44,293 bases of DNA from Pokkaliibacter plantistimulans (lineage in GTDB: Bacteria; Pseudomonadota; Gammaproteobacteria; Pseudomonadales; Balneatricaceae), in assembly GCF_003194385.1 (NCBI RefSeq), contig NZ_LAPT01000115.1, forward strand, positions 1 to 44,293, read 5' to 3'. Shown piece by piece: positions 18,143-27,430 of the stretch. The notes under the pieces are model-generated. The model was not told the DNA's origin. It searched no databases and was given only the letters and a program-made list of their open reading frames with translations. How positions within the stretch are numbered: position 1 is the first letter of the stretch; each line of letters begins with the position of its first letter. A program made the position numbers and the translations under genes.

Positions 18143-18715
18143 ATGAGTGAAGTGCAACAGGCTGCCAGCGGCAGTAACGCGCAGCAACGTGGGCTTTTTC
18201 TGTTGTTTCAGCTGGGTGATGAGCGCTATGCCTGCGATGTCGCCGATGTCGTCGAGGTGTTGTCGGTACCTGCGTTGCGCCCGCTGGCGGGCATGCCCGA
18301 CTGGGTCGCCGGTATCTTTGTCCATGATGATCAGGTGGTGCCGGTGCTGGATCTTTGTGCGCTGACGCTGGGGCGACCGGCCCGTCGCCAGACCAGCACG
18401 CGCCTGCTGCTCAGCCGCTATGGCCGTGACGGGCAACAGGGCAGCGCCGCGATGGCACAGAGCAGTGCGCCATTGTTTGGTGTGCTGGTGGAGCGGGCGA
18501 CCGCCACCCTGCGCTGCGGCGTGCACGAATTCAGTCAGCATGGTCTTGAACAGCGTGAAAAGGACTATCTGGGGCCGGTGCGTCGTGACGAACGTGGCTT
18601 GCTGCAACGGGTCAGTATCCAGCGGCTACTGACGGAGGAGGCTCATCGTCTGCTGTTCCCGGCTGACAAACTGCTGGCACTGACGCCATCGGCAGCAGGA
18701 GAAACGTTGTCGTGA
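18143..18715 (+). CDS. wspB: WspB, CheW-like coupling protein
   Basis: ATG 18143 is favoured (190 residues) because AGAGG lies just before it; a GTG at 18083 would add 20 residues of little conservation. The protein is a CheW domain (about residues 16-175: LFLLFQLGDERYACDVADVVEVL and GMPDWVAGIFVHDDQVVPVLDL). It couples WspA to the WspE kinase. Its end overlaps the WspC start by four bases (GTGA), 110 bp after wspA. Confidence 0.9.
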   Translation: MSEVQQAASGSNAQQRGLFLLFQLGDERYACDVADVVEVLSVPALRPLAGMPDWVAGIFVHDDQVVPVLDLCALTLGRPARRQTSTRLLLSRYGRDGQQGSAAMAQSSAPLFGVLVERATATLRCGVHEFSQHGLEQREKDYLGPVRRDERGLLQRVSIQRLLTEEAHRLLFPADKLLALTPSAAGETLS

Positions 18716-20100
18716 TTGCTGATCTGCGCTTTGCTCGCTTTATCAAGGAGCTGATCGGTCTTGATATCGACTCCATTGGCGCCTCGGTGGTCGAAGGCAT
18801 TCTGCGGTATCGCCAGCAACAGGCTGGGCAGGCCGATCCGGAAGCGTACTGGCAACTGCTGCAACGCTCGGCTGAAGAGGTGAAGGCGTTGGTGGACGCC
18901 CTGCTGGTGCCGGAGACCTGGTTCTTCCGCTATGGCGAGTCGTTCACGGCCCTGACCCGTCTGGTCTGGCAGCGGCTGGGGAAGCAGCCCAGGCGGCCGC
19001 TGCGTATCCTCAGCCTGCCCTGTTCCTCCGGTGAGGAGCCGTACTCCATTGTCATGGCGCTGCTCGATGCCGGTATCGCTGCTGAGTGCTTTCAGGTGGA
19101 AGCGATGGATATCAGCGAGATTCAGCTACAGCGGGCTAAACTGGGGCTTTATAGCCGCAACTCCTTTCGTGGTCAGCACCTGAGTTTTCGTCAGCGCTAT
19201 TTCAGTGAAACGGCGGCGGGCTATCAGTTGCAACCGCAGGTGCTGGCACAGGTCAGCTTCCGTCAGGGCAATATCATCGACAGCGCTGCGACGATGAGCA
19301 GCGACCGCTATGACATTATTTTTTGCCGTAACTTGCTGATTTACTTCGACAGAGCCACTCAGGAACAGGTGTTGTCCCGCCTGATGGCGACGCTCAGTGA
19401 AGACGGGTTGCTGTTTTCCGGGCCGGCAGAAACCACTGTGGTGATGGCGATGGGGCTGAAACCGCTGGGCATGCCACTGGCCTTTGTGTTTGCTCGCAAC
19501 CAGGCTGAGCTACAGGCCGTGAAATGCCATGCTCGCTCAGGTAGCGTGCTGACGGGGGGAGCGGCCAACGTCGCGGTTCCGGATGACGATAAAGCCCCGG
19601 CCGCTGATGGGCTAAAACGCCTGCGCAGCTGGCTGGGAAGGCATGGCGGGAGCCACGGCGACAGTACACCTGCAGACACTGCACGGCAGGGCAAGGAGCG
19701 GAGTATTACCAGACGCCCTCTAGCAGCGGTGCCGGGTCAGCCTGTTCAGCACCCGCCTCACGACGCCTCGCTGGCAAATGACGCCAACAGCGAACTGGAA
19801 CTGCAGCTACAACAGGTGCGTCAGCTGGCGGATCAGGGACAAACCGGCCGGGCGCTGGTGCTGTGCCGGCAGTTGCATCAGCAGCATGCCGAACAGCCTC
19901 AGGTGCTGTACTGGCTGGGATTACTGGCAGAAAGTGGCGGTGATCGTCTGGCGGCGCAGTCCTGGTATCGGAAAGTGCTGTATCTGCAACCTCGTCATAC
20001 TGAGGCGCTAGGGCAACTGGCCGCTCTGCTGGAGGCCGAGGGCGAACACGTGGCGGCCAGCCGTTTGCGGGCAAGGATGATGGAGACTCATCATGGTTGA
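18712..20100 (+). CDS. wspC: WspC, CheR-type methyltransferase with TPR region
   Basis: The 462-residue protein starts at GTG 18712 inside the wspB stop. The CheR methyltransferase has an N-terminal helical part and a SAM-binding domain (LSLPCSSGEEPYSIVMALL, VEAMDISEIQL, DIIFCRNLLIYFD). After a low-complexity linker (about residues 270-355), a TPR-like tail (about 360-455: VLYWLGLLAESGGDRLAAQSWYRKVLYLQPRHTEALGQL) closes the protein. It methylates WspA glutamates and, in the known pathway, keeps the receptor active; WspF opposes it. It overlaps wspD by 8 bp. Confidence 0.92.
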   Translation: MIADLRFARFIKELIGLDIDSIGASVVEGILRYRQQQAGQADPEAYWQLLQRSAEEVKALVDALLVPETWFFRYGESFTALTRLVWQRLGKQPRRPLRILSLPCSSGEEPYSIVMALLDAGIAAECFQVEAMDISEIQLQRAKLGLYSRNSFRGQHLSFRQRYFSETAAGYQLQPQVLAQVSFRQGNIIDSAATMSSDRYDIIFCRNLLIYFDRATQEQVLSRLMATLSEDGLLFSGPAETTVVMAMGLKPLGMPLAFVFARNQAELQAVKCHARSGSVLTGGAANVAVPDDDKAPAADGLKRLRSWLGRHGGSHGDSTPADTARQGKERSITRRPLAAVPGQPVQHPPHDASLANDANSELELQLQQVRQLADQGQTGRALVLCRQLHQQHAEQPQVLYWLGLLAESGGDRLAAQSWYRKVLYLQPRHTEALGQLAALLEAEGEHVAASRLRARMMETHHG

Positions 20101-20764
20101 GCGTCTGGAGCATTTGCTCTCCAGCGAAGTACAGATTGACGACTGCTGGAATCGTATTGGTGTGCGTGGTGACCGCACCTGCGCCCGGCTGGCGGAACAT
20201 ATCCACTGCCATAACTGCCCGGTCTATGCTGACGCGGCGGTGCAGTTGCTGGATCGTTACGATCTGCAGGGGCTGACGGAGGGCAGTGATCTGCTCACCG
20301 CTGCCCAAGCGGATGCCGATGACGACAGCAGCGGTACGTCGGTGCTGGTGTTCCGTCTGGGAGATGAGTGGCTGGCGCTACCTACCGTGACGCTGGTGAC
20401 GGTATTGCTTCCGTTACCCAGGCACAGCCTGCCGCACCGACGCTCGCAGGCGCTTGAAGGTATCGTCAACGTCGATGGTTCATTACTCGTCAGCATGTCA
20501 TTGCCGCTGTTGCTGGAGCTGCCGCGTCGCAGTGGTGCCAGGGCCGCTTTGCGACCACGCCTGCTGGTAGTCGGTAACGAAGAGGGCAAGGTGGTGTTCG
20601 CGGTCGATGAAGTGCTGGGCGTACAGCGACTGACCCTGAATGATGATCGTGCCGACAAGGTCGTCAGCCCCTGCACCCGGGCCATCGTCCGCTGGCGTCA
20701 GTACAGTCTGCGTTTGCTCGACAGTGAGGCGTTGCTGCGGGTTGTGGCGCGTAATATGACGTAG
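20093..20764 (+). CDS. wspD: WspD, second CheW-like coupling protein
   Basis: The 223-residue protein has the WspD-specific N-terminus IDDCWNRIGVRGDRTCARL followed by a cysteine/histidine group (HIHCHNCPVY) that could bind metal. A CheW domain (about residues 75-215: VLVFRLGDEWLALPTVTLVTVLLP and GIVNVDGSLLVSMSLPLLL) follows. WspD and WspB together link the receptor array to WspE. Its start lies within the end of wspC (8-bp overlap). A 157-bp gap without a gene separates it from wspE, unusual in an otherwise tightly packed operon. Confidence 0.9.
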   Translation: MVERLEHLLSSEVQIDDCWNRIGVRGDRTCARLAEHIHCHNCPVYADAAVQLLDRYDLQGLTEGSDLLTAAQADADDDSSGTSVLVFRLGDEWLALPTVTLVTVLLPLPRHSLPHRRSQALEGIVNVDGSLLVSMSLPLLLELPRRSGARAALRPRLLVVGNEEGKVVFAVDEVLGVQRLTLNDDRADKVVSPCTRAIVRWRQYSLRLLDSEALLRVVARNMT

Positions 20765-20921
20765 ACGCTGTTCGCTATCTGCTGCGAGTGGGGCTCTCCG
20801 CGTTGTTGAGGCAAAGCCAACGCAGATAACGTGACCTACGACGCTGAATGATTTCACCTTTGCCTTGTCATGATGGCCGGGCTGTTCATCCCGGACCCTT
20901 TGAAGGAAGAGCGCATAACCG

Positions 20922-23234
20922 ATGCTTGATCCGATCATGCTGGAGCTGTTTCGCCAGGAAGCTGAAACACAGACGGCGGTTTTGACCGATGGTTTGCTGG
21001 CATTGGAGCGCAATCCGCAGCAGGCCGACCTGCTGGAGTCCTGCATGCGTGCAGCACACTCGCTCAAGGGGGCTGCGCGTATTGTTGACCTGCCTCTGGG
21101 GGGGGAGGTGGCCCATGTCATGGAGGACTGTCTGGTCGCGGCACAGGAAAACAGGCTGCTACTGGGGGCTGAACACATTGATCAGCTGCTGCAGGGCACC
21201 GATGTACTGCTGCGTCTGGCGCAACCCGACACCGATCCGCACGCCCTGAGCAAGCAGGCTGAAAAGGTGCAGCAGGGGCTGCAGCGCTTGCTAGAGAGTG
21301 GCTCAGTTGCTGGCGCCGCGGTGCCGATTCTGCCTGAGTCTGTGCTGGCCGAGCCAAACCTTGATGACATCAACCAGAGCCTGCTGCTGTCTGCCGCTGA
21401 TGGGCCCGCTACGGTAAGTGCTATCGCAGCAGAGATATCCGCAGTATCGCCCGAGCCGCCGGACGTGTCGGCGCGTGCTGCCAGCAAGTCCGCTGCAGCA
21501 GACCGCGCTCTGCGCGTGTCTGCCGAGCAGCTCAATATCGTGCTGGATCTGGCCAGCCGAACCCTGGTGCGTTCCCATACCCTGATCCCCCGCATTGATG
21601 GCATGCAGCGGCTGAAACGTCAGTTCGGGGCGCTGGAGCGCAGCCTTGCCAGCCTGCTCAATGAAACTCAGGAGGCGGGCAACGTGGCCTCACTGGCTAC
21701 CCAGCTGGAGGACACACTGGCGCAGCTGCGTGACAGCCAGACTCGTCTGCACGAGGGGCTGGGCTGGCTGGATGATTTTGCCTGGGATAACGAGCTGTGC
21801 GTGCAGCGCCTGTACGATACCGTGCTGGCGTGCCGCATGCGGCCATTCAGTGATGTGCTGGCAGGTCAGGCGCGCATGGTGCGTGATCTGGCCCGCTCGC
21901 TGGGCAAACAGGCTGAGCTGCAGCTGGTGGGCGGTCAGACACAGGTTGATCGCGATATTCTCGAATTGCTGGAGGCGCCGCTGACCCATCTGCTGCGTAA
22001 TGCGGTGGATCATGGTGTTGAAGCAGTGGAAGTGCGGCGTCAGCGCGGCAAGGAAGAGTGTGGCGTGATTCGCCTGCATGCACGCCATCATGCCGGTATG
22101 CTGGTGGTCGAGGTCAGCGATGACGGTCAGGGCGTTGATCTGGACGTCTTGCGTCGACAAGTGGTCGAGCGGGGCTTCACTAAGGCGGAAACGGCAGCAA
22201 GGCTGACCGAGGCGGAATTGCTGGAGTTTCTGTTCCTGCCCGGTTTCAGCATGAAGCGTCAGGTCAGTGAGGTGTCCGGCCGCGGCGTGGGGCTGGATGC
22301 CGTTCAGCATCAGGTGCGACAGCTGCGCGGGATGGTGCGGGTCCGGCAGCAACCGGGAAAGGGGACTACCTTTCATCTTGAAGTGCCATTGACGCTCTCG
22401 GTAGTGCGCTGTCTGCTGGTAGACATCGGCGATGAGCGCTATGCCCTGCCGCTGGCACACATTGACCGGATGCTGCAGGTGGGGGCCGAACAGATTGTAC
22501 AGCTGGAGGGCCATCAGCACTGTCTGGTGGAGGGGCTGCATATCAGTCTTATCTCCGCCCGCCAGATACTTGGCTATGCTGAGAACAATGAACACGCCGC
22601 CGAGCTGCCTGTCGTACTGATTGGCGACAGCAGCAACCCCTACGGTGTGGTGGTCGACAGATTTATCGGCGAGTCGACGCTGGTGACGGTGCCGCTCGAC
22701 GCGCGACTGGGTAAATTACCGCATATCTATGCGGGAGCCGTATCCGAAGAGGGAGCGCCACTGCTGATTCTGGATGTGGAGGACATGCTGCGTGCCGCCA
22801 CCAAGCTGATCAGCAGCGGGCGACTGGAATTTATCGGCCAGAGCGAAGGTGAACGCCAGCAACGCAAACGGGTACTGGTCGTCGATGATTCCCTCACAGT
22901 ACGCGAGCTCGAACGCAAGCTGCTGCTCAATCAGGGCTATGACGTAGCGGTGGCAGTGGACGGTATGGATGGCTGGAACGCCTTGCGCTCCGAGCACTTT
23001 GATCTGTTGCTGACGGATATCGACATGCCGCGCATGGACGGCATTGAGCTGGTGACCCTGGTAAGAGGCGACCGTCGGCTGCAGCGTTTGCCGGTGATGG
23101 TGGTGTCATACAAGGATCGAGAGGAGGATCGTCGTCGGGGGCTGGACGCAGGGGCAGACTACTATCTGGCCAAAGCCAATTTCCACGATGATGCCTTGCT
23201 GGATGCGGTGAAGATGCTGATTGGCTCGCCCTGA
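20922..23234 (+). CDS. wspE: WspE, CheA-like hybrid histidine kinase with receiver
   Basis: The 770-residue protein has an Hpt domain (phospho-His46 in AAHSLKGAARIV) and a linker. A dimerisation and ATPase core follows (LRNAVDHGVEAVEVRRQ, EVSDDGQGVDLD, FLPGFSMKRQVSEVSGRGVGLDAV in pieces), then a CheW-like regulatory domain (about residues 480-630) and a C-terminal receiver with acceptor Asp699 in LLTDIDMPRMDG. It phosphorylates WspR and WspF on signal from WspA. A GGAAGAG ribosome site lies about 10 bp before ATG 20922. Length and domain order are those of known WspE. Confidence 0.93.
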   Translation: MLDPIMLELFRQEAETQTAVLTDGLLALERNPQQADLLESCMRAAHSLKGAARIVDLPLGGEVAHVMEDCLVAAQENRLLLGAEHIDQLLQGTDVLLRLAQPDTDPHALSKQAEKVQQGLQRLLESGSVAGAAVPILPESVLAEPNLDDINQSLLLSAADGPATVSAIAAEISAVSPEPPDVSARAASKSAAADRALRVSAEQLNIVLDLASRTLVRSHTLIPRIDGMQRLKRQFGALERSLASLLNETQEAGNVASLATQLEDTLAQLRDSQTRLHEGLGWLDDFAWDNELCVQRLYDTVLACRMRPFSDVLAGQARMVRDLARSLGKQAELQLVGGQTQVDRDILELLEAPLTHLLRNAVDHGVEAVEVRRQRGKEECGVIRLHARHHAGMLVVEVSDDGQGVDLDVLRRQVVERGFTKAETAARLTEAELLEFLFLPGFSMKRQVSEVSGRGVGLDAVQHQVRQLRGMVRVRQQPGKGTTFHLEVPLTLSVVRCLLVDIGDERYALPLAHIDRMLQVGAEQIVQLEGHQHCLVEGLHISLISARQILGYAENNEHAAELPVVLIGDSSNPYGVVVDRFIGESTLVTVPLDARLGKLPHIYAGAVSEEGAPLLILDVEDMLRAATKLISSGRLEFIGQSEGERQQRKRVLVVDDSLTVRELERKLLLNQGYDVAVAVDGMDGWNALRSEHFDLLLTDIDMPRMDGIELVTLVRGDRRLQRLPVMVVSYKDREEDRRRGLDAGADYYLAKANFHDDALLDAVKMLIGSP

Positions 23235-23409
23235 ATAAGAGCCTGTTCATTTGGGGAACTGCCACCGTCCGGTCGATGGAGCGTAAACGCGTTGCTGGCG
23301 GCAAGGGTGCGGCCTTTCCTGCCGTTATCAGGTGGCTACAGGCCCTTGATGGTGCAGTGGCAGTGTGGCGGCATGCTGTCAGCATAGTCCCTTACAGGAG
23401 AGCACAAAG

Positions 23410-24429
23410 GTGAGAGTTGCCATCGTCAATGATTCGCCTCTGGCGCAGGAGGTTTTGCGCCGAGTGCTACTGACTGCTCCTGGGTATCAACTTGCCTGGC
23501 AGGCCGCCAATGGTGCCGAGGCGGTAAAGCGCTGCGCTGATGATGTGCCGGATGTCATTCTGATGGATCTATTGATGCCGGTCATGGACGGTGTCGAGGC
23601 CACCCGGCAGATAATGGCCCATAGCCCCTGTGCGATCCTGATCGTTACTTCCGATGTGGAGCGACATATGAGTCGGGTGTTCAGTGCCATGGGCTATGGA
23701 GCGCTGGACGCAGTCAATACCCCCATGTTGAATGGCAGTGGGCTTTCTACGGCAGATCAGCTGGAAAGTACCGCGTTACTGCGCAAAATTCATAACATCC
23801 GCTGGCTGACGGCGGTCAATGGCAGCAAAGACAGTAAACCAGCAAGTGGTCAGAGTGAGCCGACTCAGGTCACCCAGTTGGTCGCTTTAGGCGCCTCTGC
23901 AGGCGGGCCGGCGGCATTGGCCGAGTTGTTGCAGCGGTTGCCGGGCGATTTCCCTGCGGCACTGGTATTGGTTCAGCATGTTGACGAAGTATTTGCTGCC
24001 GGCATGGCCGAGTGGCTGACATCGCAGTCGAATATTCCTGTCCGGCTGGCCAGAGAGGGTGACTGCCCGGTGGCAGGCCAGTTGTTGATGGCCGGGACCT
24101 CTGATCATTTGCGCTTGTCTACCGAAGGGCGGCTGTACTACACCGCCGAGCCGATGAGCCATGTTTACCGGCCATCGATTGATGTGTTTTTTACCAGCGT
24201 GGCACAATACTGGTCCGGCAATGCGGTCGGTGTACTGCTGACGGGTATGGGGCGTGATGGTGCGCAGGGTTTGAAGGCCATGCGTAACCGGGGGTTCATC
24301 ACTCTGGCGCAGGATGAAGCCAGTTCGGCGGTGTATGGCATGCCCAAGGCTGCGGCAGCCATTGATGCTGCGAGTGAGATTCTGCCGCTACAGCACATGG
24401 TGGAACGCTTGAGCGCTGTGTTTTCCTGA
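23410..24429 (+). CDS. wspF: WspF, CheB-type methylesterase response regulator
   Basis: GTG 23410 is chosen (339 residues) because AGGAG ends 9 bp before it and MRVAIVNDSPLAQEVLRR is the proper receiver start; an upstream start would add 15 unrelated residues. The receiver accepts phosphate at Asp53 (LMDLLMPVMDG). The methylesterase domain carries the Ser-His-Asp triad (GASAGGPAAL, VLVQHVDE, LLTGMGRDGAQG). The linking segment AILIVTSDVE...YGALDAVNTP is typical of WspF. WspF demethylates WspA; loss of WspF in Pseudomonas locks the pathway on and gives wrinkly colonies. The reading frame here is intact. Confidence 0.93.
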   Translation: MRVAIVNDSPLAQEVLRRVLLTAPGYQLAWQAANGAEAVKRCADDVPDVILMDLLMPVMDGVEATRQIMAHSPCAILIVTSDVERHMSRVFSAMGYGALDAVNTPMLNGSGLSTADQLESTALLRKIHNIRWLTAVNGSKDSKPASGQSEPTQVTQLVALGASAGGPAALAELLQRLPGDFPAALVLVQHVDEVFAAGMAEWLTSQSNIPVRLAREGDCPVAGQLLMAGTSDHLRLSTEGRLYYTAEPMSHVYRPSIDVFFTSVAQYWSGNAVGVLLTGMGRDGAQGLKAMRNRGFITLAQDEASSAVYGMPKAAAAIDAASEILPLQHMVERLSAVFS

Positions 24430-24502
24430 TGGACGCAGGCAGGGAGTGCGGTAAGAATTTTTGTCCGGACTGTTCGGTTCGGACTTATCGGGTAAAACGC
24501 TA

Positions 24503-25558
24503 ATGACTGACGTATTTGAACACGAAGATGAGTGGATGTTGGCGGATCAGCCGGTAATGGTACTGCTGGTGGATGATCAGGCCATCATCGCCGAGGCGGT
24601 GCGGCGTGCATTAGCTACAGAACCTAATATTGATCTGCATTTCTGCTCCAGTGCTGAACATGCCATCGATCAGGCGGTCGAGATCAAGCCGACCGTCATC
24701 CTGCAGGATCTGGTGATGCCATCACTGGATGGTTTGTCGCTGGTCAGGGCTTACCGGGCTCACCCAGCGACCCGGGATATTCCCATCATCGTCCTGTCCA
24801 CCAAGGAAGAGCCGAAAATCAAGAGTGCTGCCTTTGCTGCCGGTGCCAATGATTATCTGGTCAAGCTGCCTGATGCCATCGAGCTGATTGCCCGCATTCG
24901 CTACCATTCACGCTCCTATCAGGCATTACAGCAGCGTGACGAGGCATACCGTGCCTTGCGTCAGAGTCAGCAGCAGTTGCTGGAAGCCAATCTGGTGCTG
25001 CAGCGCCTGACCCATTCTGATGGGCTGACCGCATTGTCCAATCGTCGTCACTTTGATGATCATCTCGAAGGTGAATGGCGTCGCGCCCATCGCGATCAGA
25101 CCTCGCTGTCGTTGCTGATGATCGATATCGATTACTTCAAGCGCTTCAATGACCAGTTCGGGCATATTGCAGGGGACGACGCGCTACAGCAGGTGGCCAA
25201 CTGTATCGGTGAGAGCTGCAGTCGTCCCCATGATCTGGCCGCACGCTATGGCGGTGAAGAGTTTGCGCTGATTCTGCCTTCCACTTCGGTGGCTGGGGTG
25301 AAACTGATTGCCGAAAAAGTCAGGCGGCAGGTGGAAAAGATGGCGATTCCCCATGTGGCGCCGAATGAGCACTCCGTTGTGACCGTCAGTATTGGTGCTT
25401 CTTCGATTGTTCCCAAAGAGGCGCGCCCGGCACGCCTGCTGGTGGCGCTGGCGGACAGAGCCTTGTATGAAGCCAAGACCAGCGGCAAGAACCGGGTGGT
25501 GTTCCGTAGTCAGGGTGATCTTGAAGAGGGAGCTCTGGACCCAGGTAGTGTCATCTGA
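24503..25558 (+). CDS. wspR: WspR, REC-GGDEF diguanylate cyclase
   Basis: ATG 24503 gives 351 residues; a TTG at 24461 would extend the protein by 14 residues but has a badly spaced ribosome site. The receiver ([18 protein letters not shown], acceptor Asp69 in [13 protein letters not shown]) joins by a coiled-coil stalk ([19 protein letters not shown]) to a GGDEF domain with GGEEF. RxxD (RPHD) five residues before it gives product inhibition. Stalk and stretch [27 protein letters not shown] in pieces match WspR closely. Phosphorylation by WspE causes clustering and c-di-GMP production for biofilm formation. It is the last gene of the wsp operon. Confidence 0.93.
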   Translation: MTDVFEHEDEWMLADQPVMVLLVDDQAIIAEAVRRALATEPNIDLHFCSSAEHAIDQAVEIKPTVILQDLVMPSLDGLSLVRAYRAHPATRDIPIIVLSTKEEPKIKSAAFAAGANDYLVKLPDAIELIARIRYHSRSYQALQQRDEAYRALRQSQQQLLEANLVLQRLTHSDGLTALSNRRHFDDHLEGEWRRAHRDQTSLSLLMIDIDYFKRFNDQFGHIAGDDALQQVANCIGESCSRPHDLAARYGGEEFALILPSTSVAGVKLIAEKVRRQVEKMAIPHVAPNEHSVVTVSIGASSIVPKEARPARLLVALADRALYEAKTSGKNRVVFRSQGDLEEGALDPGSVI

Positions 25559-25603
25559 TCAGGCAGGCTCACGCTCTACCTGATAATTCAGGGAGGAGTG
25601 TAT

Positions 25604-26704
25604 ATGCGTCTGTTTCGTTGCCATGGCTGCCAACAGCCAGTTTATTTCGAAAATACTCACTGTGAGCATTGTCACGCATCGCTTGGCTTTGTCGCTGAGT
25701 ACATGGAGGTGACCGCCGTCAGTGCGGAAACTGATGCCGAGGGGGCTGAGTTCTGGCGAGATAACATCCCTTCCGGCGGTCGTCTATGGCGTTACTGCAG
25801 CAACAGTGCCCATCAGGTCTGTAACTGGCTGATTCCTGCTGAGGGCGACTCCGCCCTGTGTGAGGCCTGTCGTCTCAATCGTACTATCCCTGACCTTGGT
25901 GATGCCGCGCGATTAAGCTGCTGGCGGGCGATAGAAGTGGCCAAACACCGGCTGGTGTACGCGCTGCTGCGCTTAAGACTGCCTTTGCTGAGTAAGCTCG
26001 AAGACAGTGAGCGTGGTCTGGCCTTTGATTTTCTGGCAGATTCGGAACCTGCTTTTCGCGAAGGGCCCGGCATACTGACAGGCCATGCACAGGGGGTGAT
26101 CACTCTCAACATAGCCGAGGCTGACCCCGTCACAAGGGAGGCTATGCGACAGGATATGGCAGAGCCCTATCGAACCCTGCTGGGGCATGTGCGCCATGAA
26201 AGTGGTCACTATTACTGGGATCAGCTGATTGCCAACAGCCAGTGGTTACAGCCGTTTCGCGAGTTGTTCGGGGATGAGCAGCAGGACTACGCTCAGGCAT
26301 TACAGCAACATTATCAGCAAGGTGCCCCACAGGACTGGCAGCAGCGTCATATCAGTGCCTATGCCAGCATGCACCCCTGGGAGGACTGGGCCGAAACCTG
26401 GGCGCACTATCTGCACATAGTTGACACCCTGGAAACGGCCTGTGCCTTTGGGTTGTCGATCCGTCCGAGGGCAAAAATTGAGACTGAGCTGGATACGGAG
26501 CTGGATTTTGACCCCTATCGTCAGACAGATTTCGGTATCCTGTTTGAAGCATGGCTGCCACTGACATTCGCAGTTAACAGCCTTAATCGCAGTATGGGCC
26601 AGCCTGATCTCTATCCCTTCGTCATTTCCCCTCTGGTCGCCTCGAAAATGGACTTTGTCCACCGCGTTATCACCGCTGCGGCTGAGCTTACAAATGCGGC
26701 CTGA
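25604..26704 (+). CDS. zinc-ribbon protein with HExxH metallopeptidase domain
   Basis: ATG 25604 lies 7 bp after GGAGG and is preferred to GTG 25598; the product has 366 residues. The N-terminus is a zinc ribbon (CHGC then CEHC), with two further cysteines in the next 70 residues. The rest matches the putative zinc-binding metallopeptidase family (Peptidase_Mx, formerly a DUF). The metal motif is HESGHYYWDQL (HExxH), and WEDWAETWAHYLHIVD probably supplies the third ligand. No signal peptide is present, so it is cytoplasmic. It follows wspR by 45 bp with no terminator between them, so it may be read with the wsp operon. Substrate unknown. Confidence 0.78.
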   Translation: MRLFRCHGCQQPVYFENTHCEHCHASLGFVAEYMEVTAVSAETDAEGAEFWRDNIPSGGRLWRYCSNSAHQVCNWLIPAEGDSALCEACRLNRTIPDLGDAARLSCWRAIEVAKHRLVYALLRLRLPLLSKLEDSERGLAFDFLADSEPAFREGPGILTGHAQGVITLNIAEADPVTREAMRQDMAEPYRTLLGHVRHESGHYYWDQLIANSQWLQPFRELFGDEQQDYAQALQQHYQQGAPQDWQQRHISAYASMHPWEDWAETWAHYLHIVDTLETACAFGLSIRPRAKIETELDTELDFDPYRQTDFGILFEAWLPLTFAVNSLNRSMGQPDLYPFVISPLVASKMDFVHRVITAAAELTNAA

Positions 26705-26728
26705 CTTCCGAGTGATCGATGCCATAGA

Positions 26729-26755
26729 CAAAAACGGACTCCATGGGAGTCCGTC
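26729..26755 (-). terminator. intrinsic terminator for the FliL-like gene
   Basis: ACGGACTCC (26734-26742) and GGAGTCCGT (26746-26754) form a perfect 9-bp stem with a three-base loop. Read on the minus strand it is followed by a run of T, 23 bp past the stop of the FliL-like gene. In the forward direction there is no T-run. Confidence 0.8.
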
Positions 26756-26777
26756 TTGAAACGCTCATAGCAGGTGC

Positions 26778-27206
26778 TTAGTCCTGCACGATAAAGCTCG
26801 GCATCAGCAGGTTGGTGATGTAGGCCTCGCCTTCCTCGTTGTTCAGCACATCCTGAGCCGTCTTCAACGCTTCCTGACGCAGTTTCTCCCGTCCTTCAAC
26901 GGTCTTCATGTCTTCATCGGTCTGACGACTGAACAGCAGCACCAGATCATTGCGGATCTGCGCTGCGTGATATTTGACTAAAAAGGCGCCCTGATCGGAA
27001 CTTACCCGGAAACTGATGGTCGCTTTAATGTACTTCAGATGCGGCCCGGGTTTGCCGAAGTTGACCACCAGTGGGTCATCGAACTCGACGTAGAAGGCCT
27101 GAGGAGCGGCAGGCTTCTCTTCTTCAGCGGACCAGGCCTGAGGCAGTGCCAGCAAACAGCAGAGCAACAGCAGCAGGCGAGAGAGAGGGTGGTGTAGGGT
27201 CGTCAT
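26778..27206 (-). CDS. FliL-like secreted protein, orphan
   Basis: The start is placed at ATG 27206, which begins a clear signal peptide (MTTLHHPLSRLLLLLCCLLALPQAWSA); the product has 142 residues. The mature part (FYVEFDDPLVVNFG, LKYIKATISFRV, TVEGREKLRQEALKTAQDVL, ITNLLMPSFIVQD) has the shape of the FliL basal-body family C-terminal domain. Classical FliL has an uncleaved membrane anchor, whereas here a signal peptidase site follows the hydrophobic stretch, so the protein may be periplasmic. No flagellar genes are nearby. It could modulate stator function or have another envelope role. Confidence 0.75.
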   Translation of the reverse strand: MTTLHHPLSRLLLLLCCLLALPQAWSAEEEKPAAPQAFYVEFDDPLVVNFGKPGPHLKYIKATISFRVSSDQGAFLVKYHAAQIRNDLVLLFSRQTDEDMKTVEGREKLRQEALKTAQDVLNNEEGEAYITNLLMPSFIVQD

Positions 27207-27430
27207 GGTATGGGTGTCCTGACCAGTGTCGCAGGAAGTACAAAGCATCTGGCGATTACTATAAACACACCGCTCTGGCTTCTCCAGTTTCAACCGGGCT
27301 TACGCCAGCTTGTCAGCAGGTGGGTGAATGGCTAGTGTGAGCGACAGTTTGCAGTAACGGCATGGGGCACAGTGTAAACAGCTGATGTTCAGGATATAAG
27401 CGCTTTTATACGAAAAGAGGTTAGCAAGGA

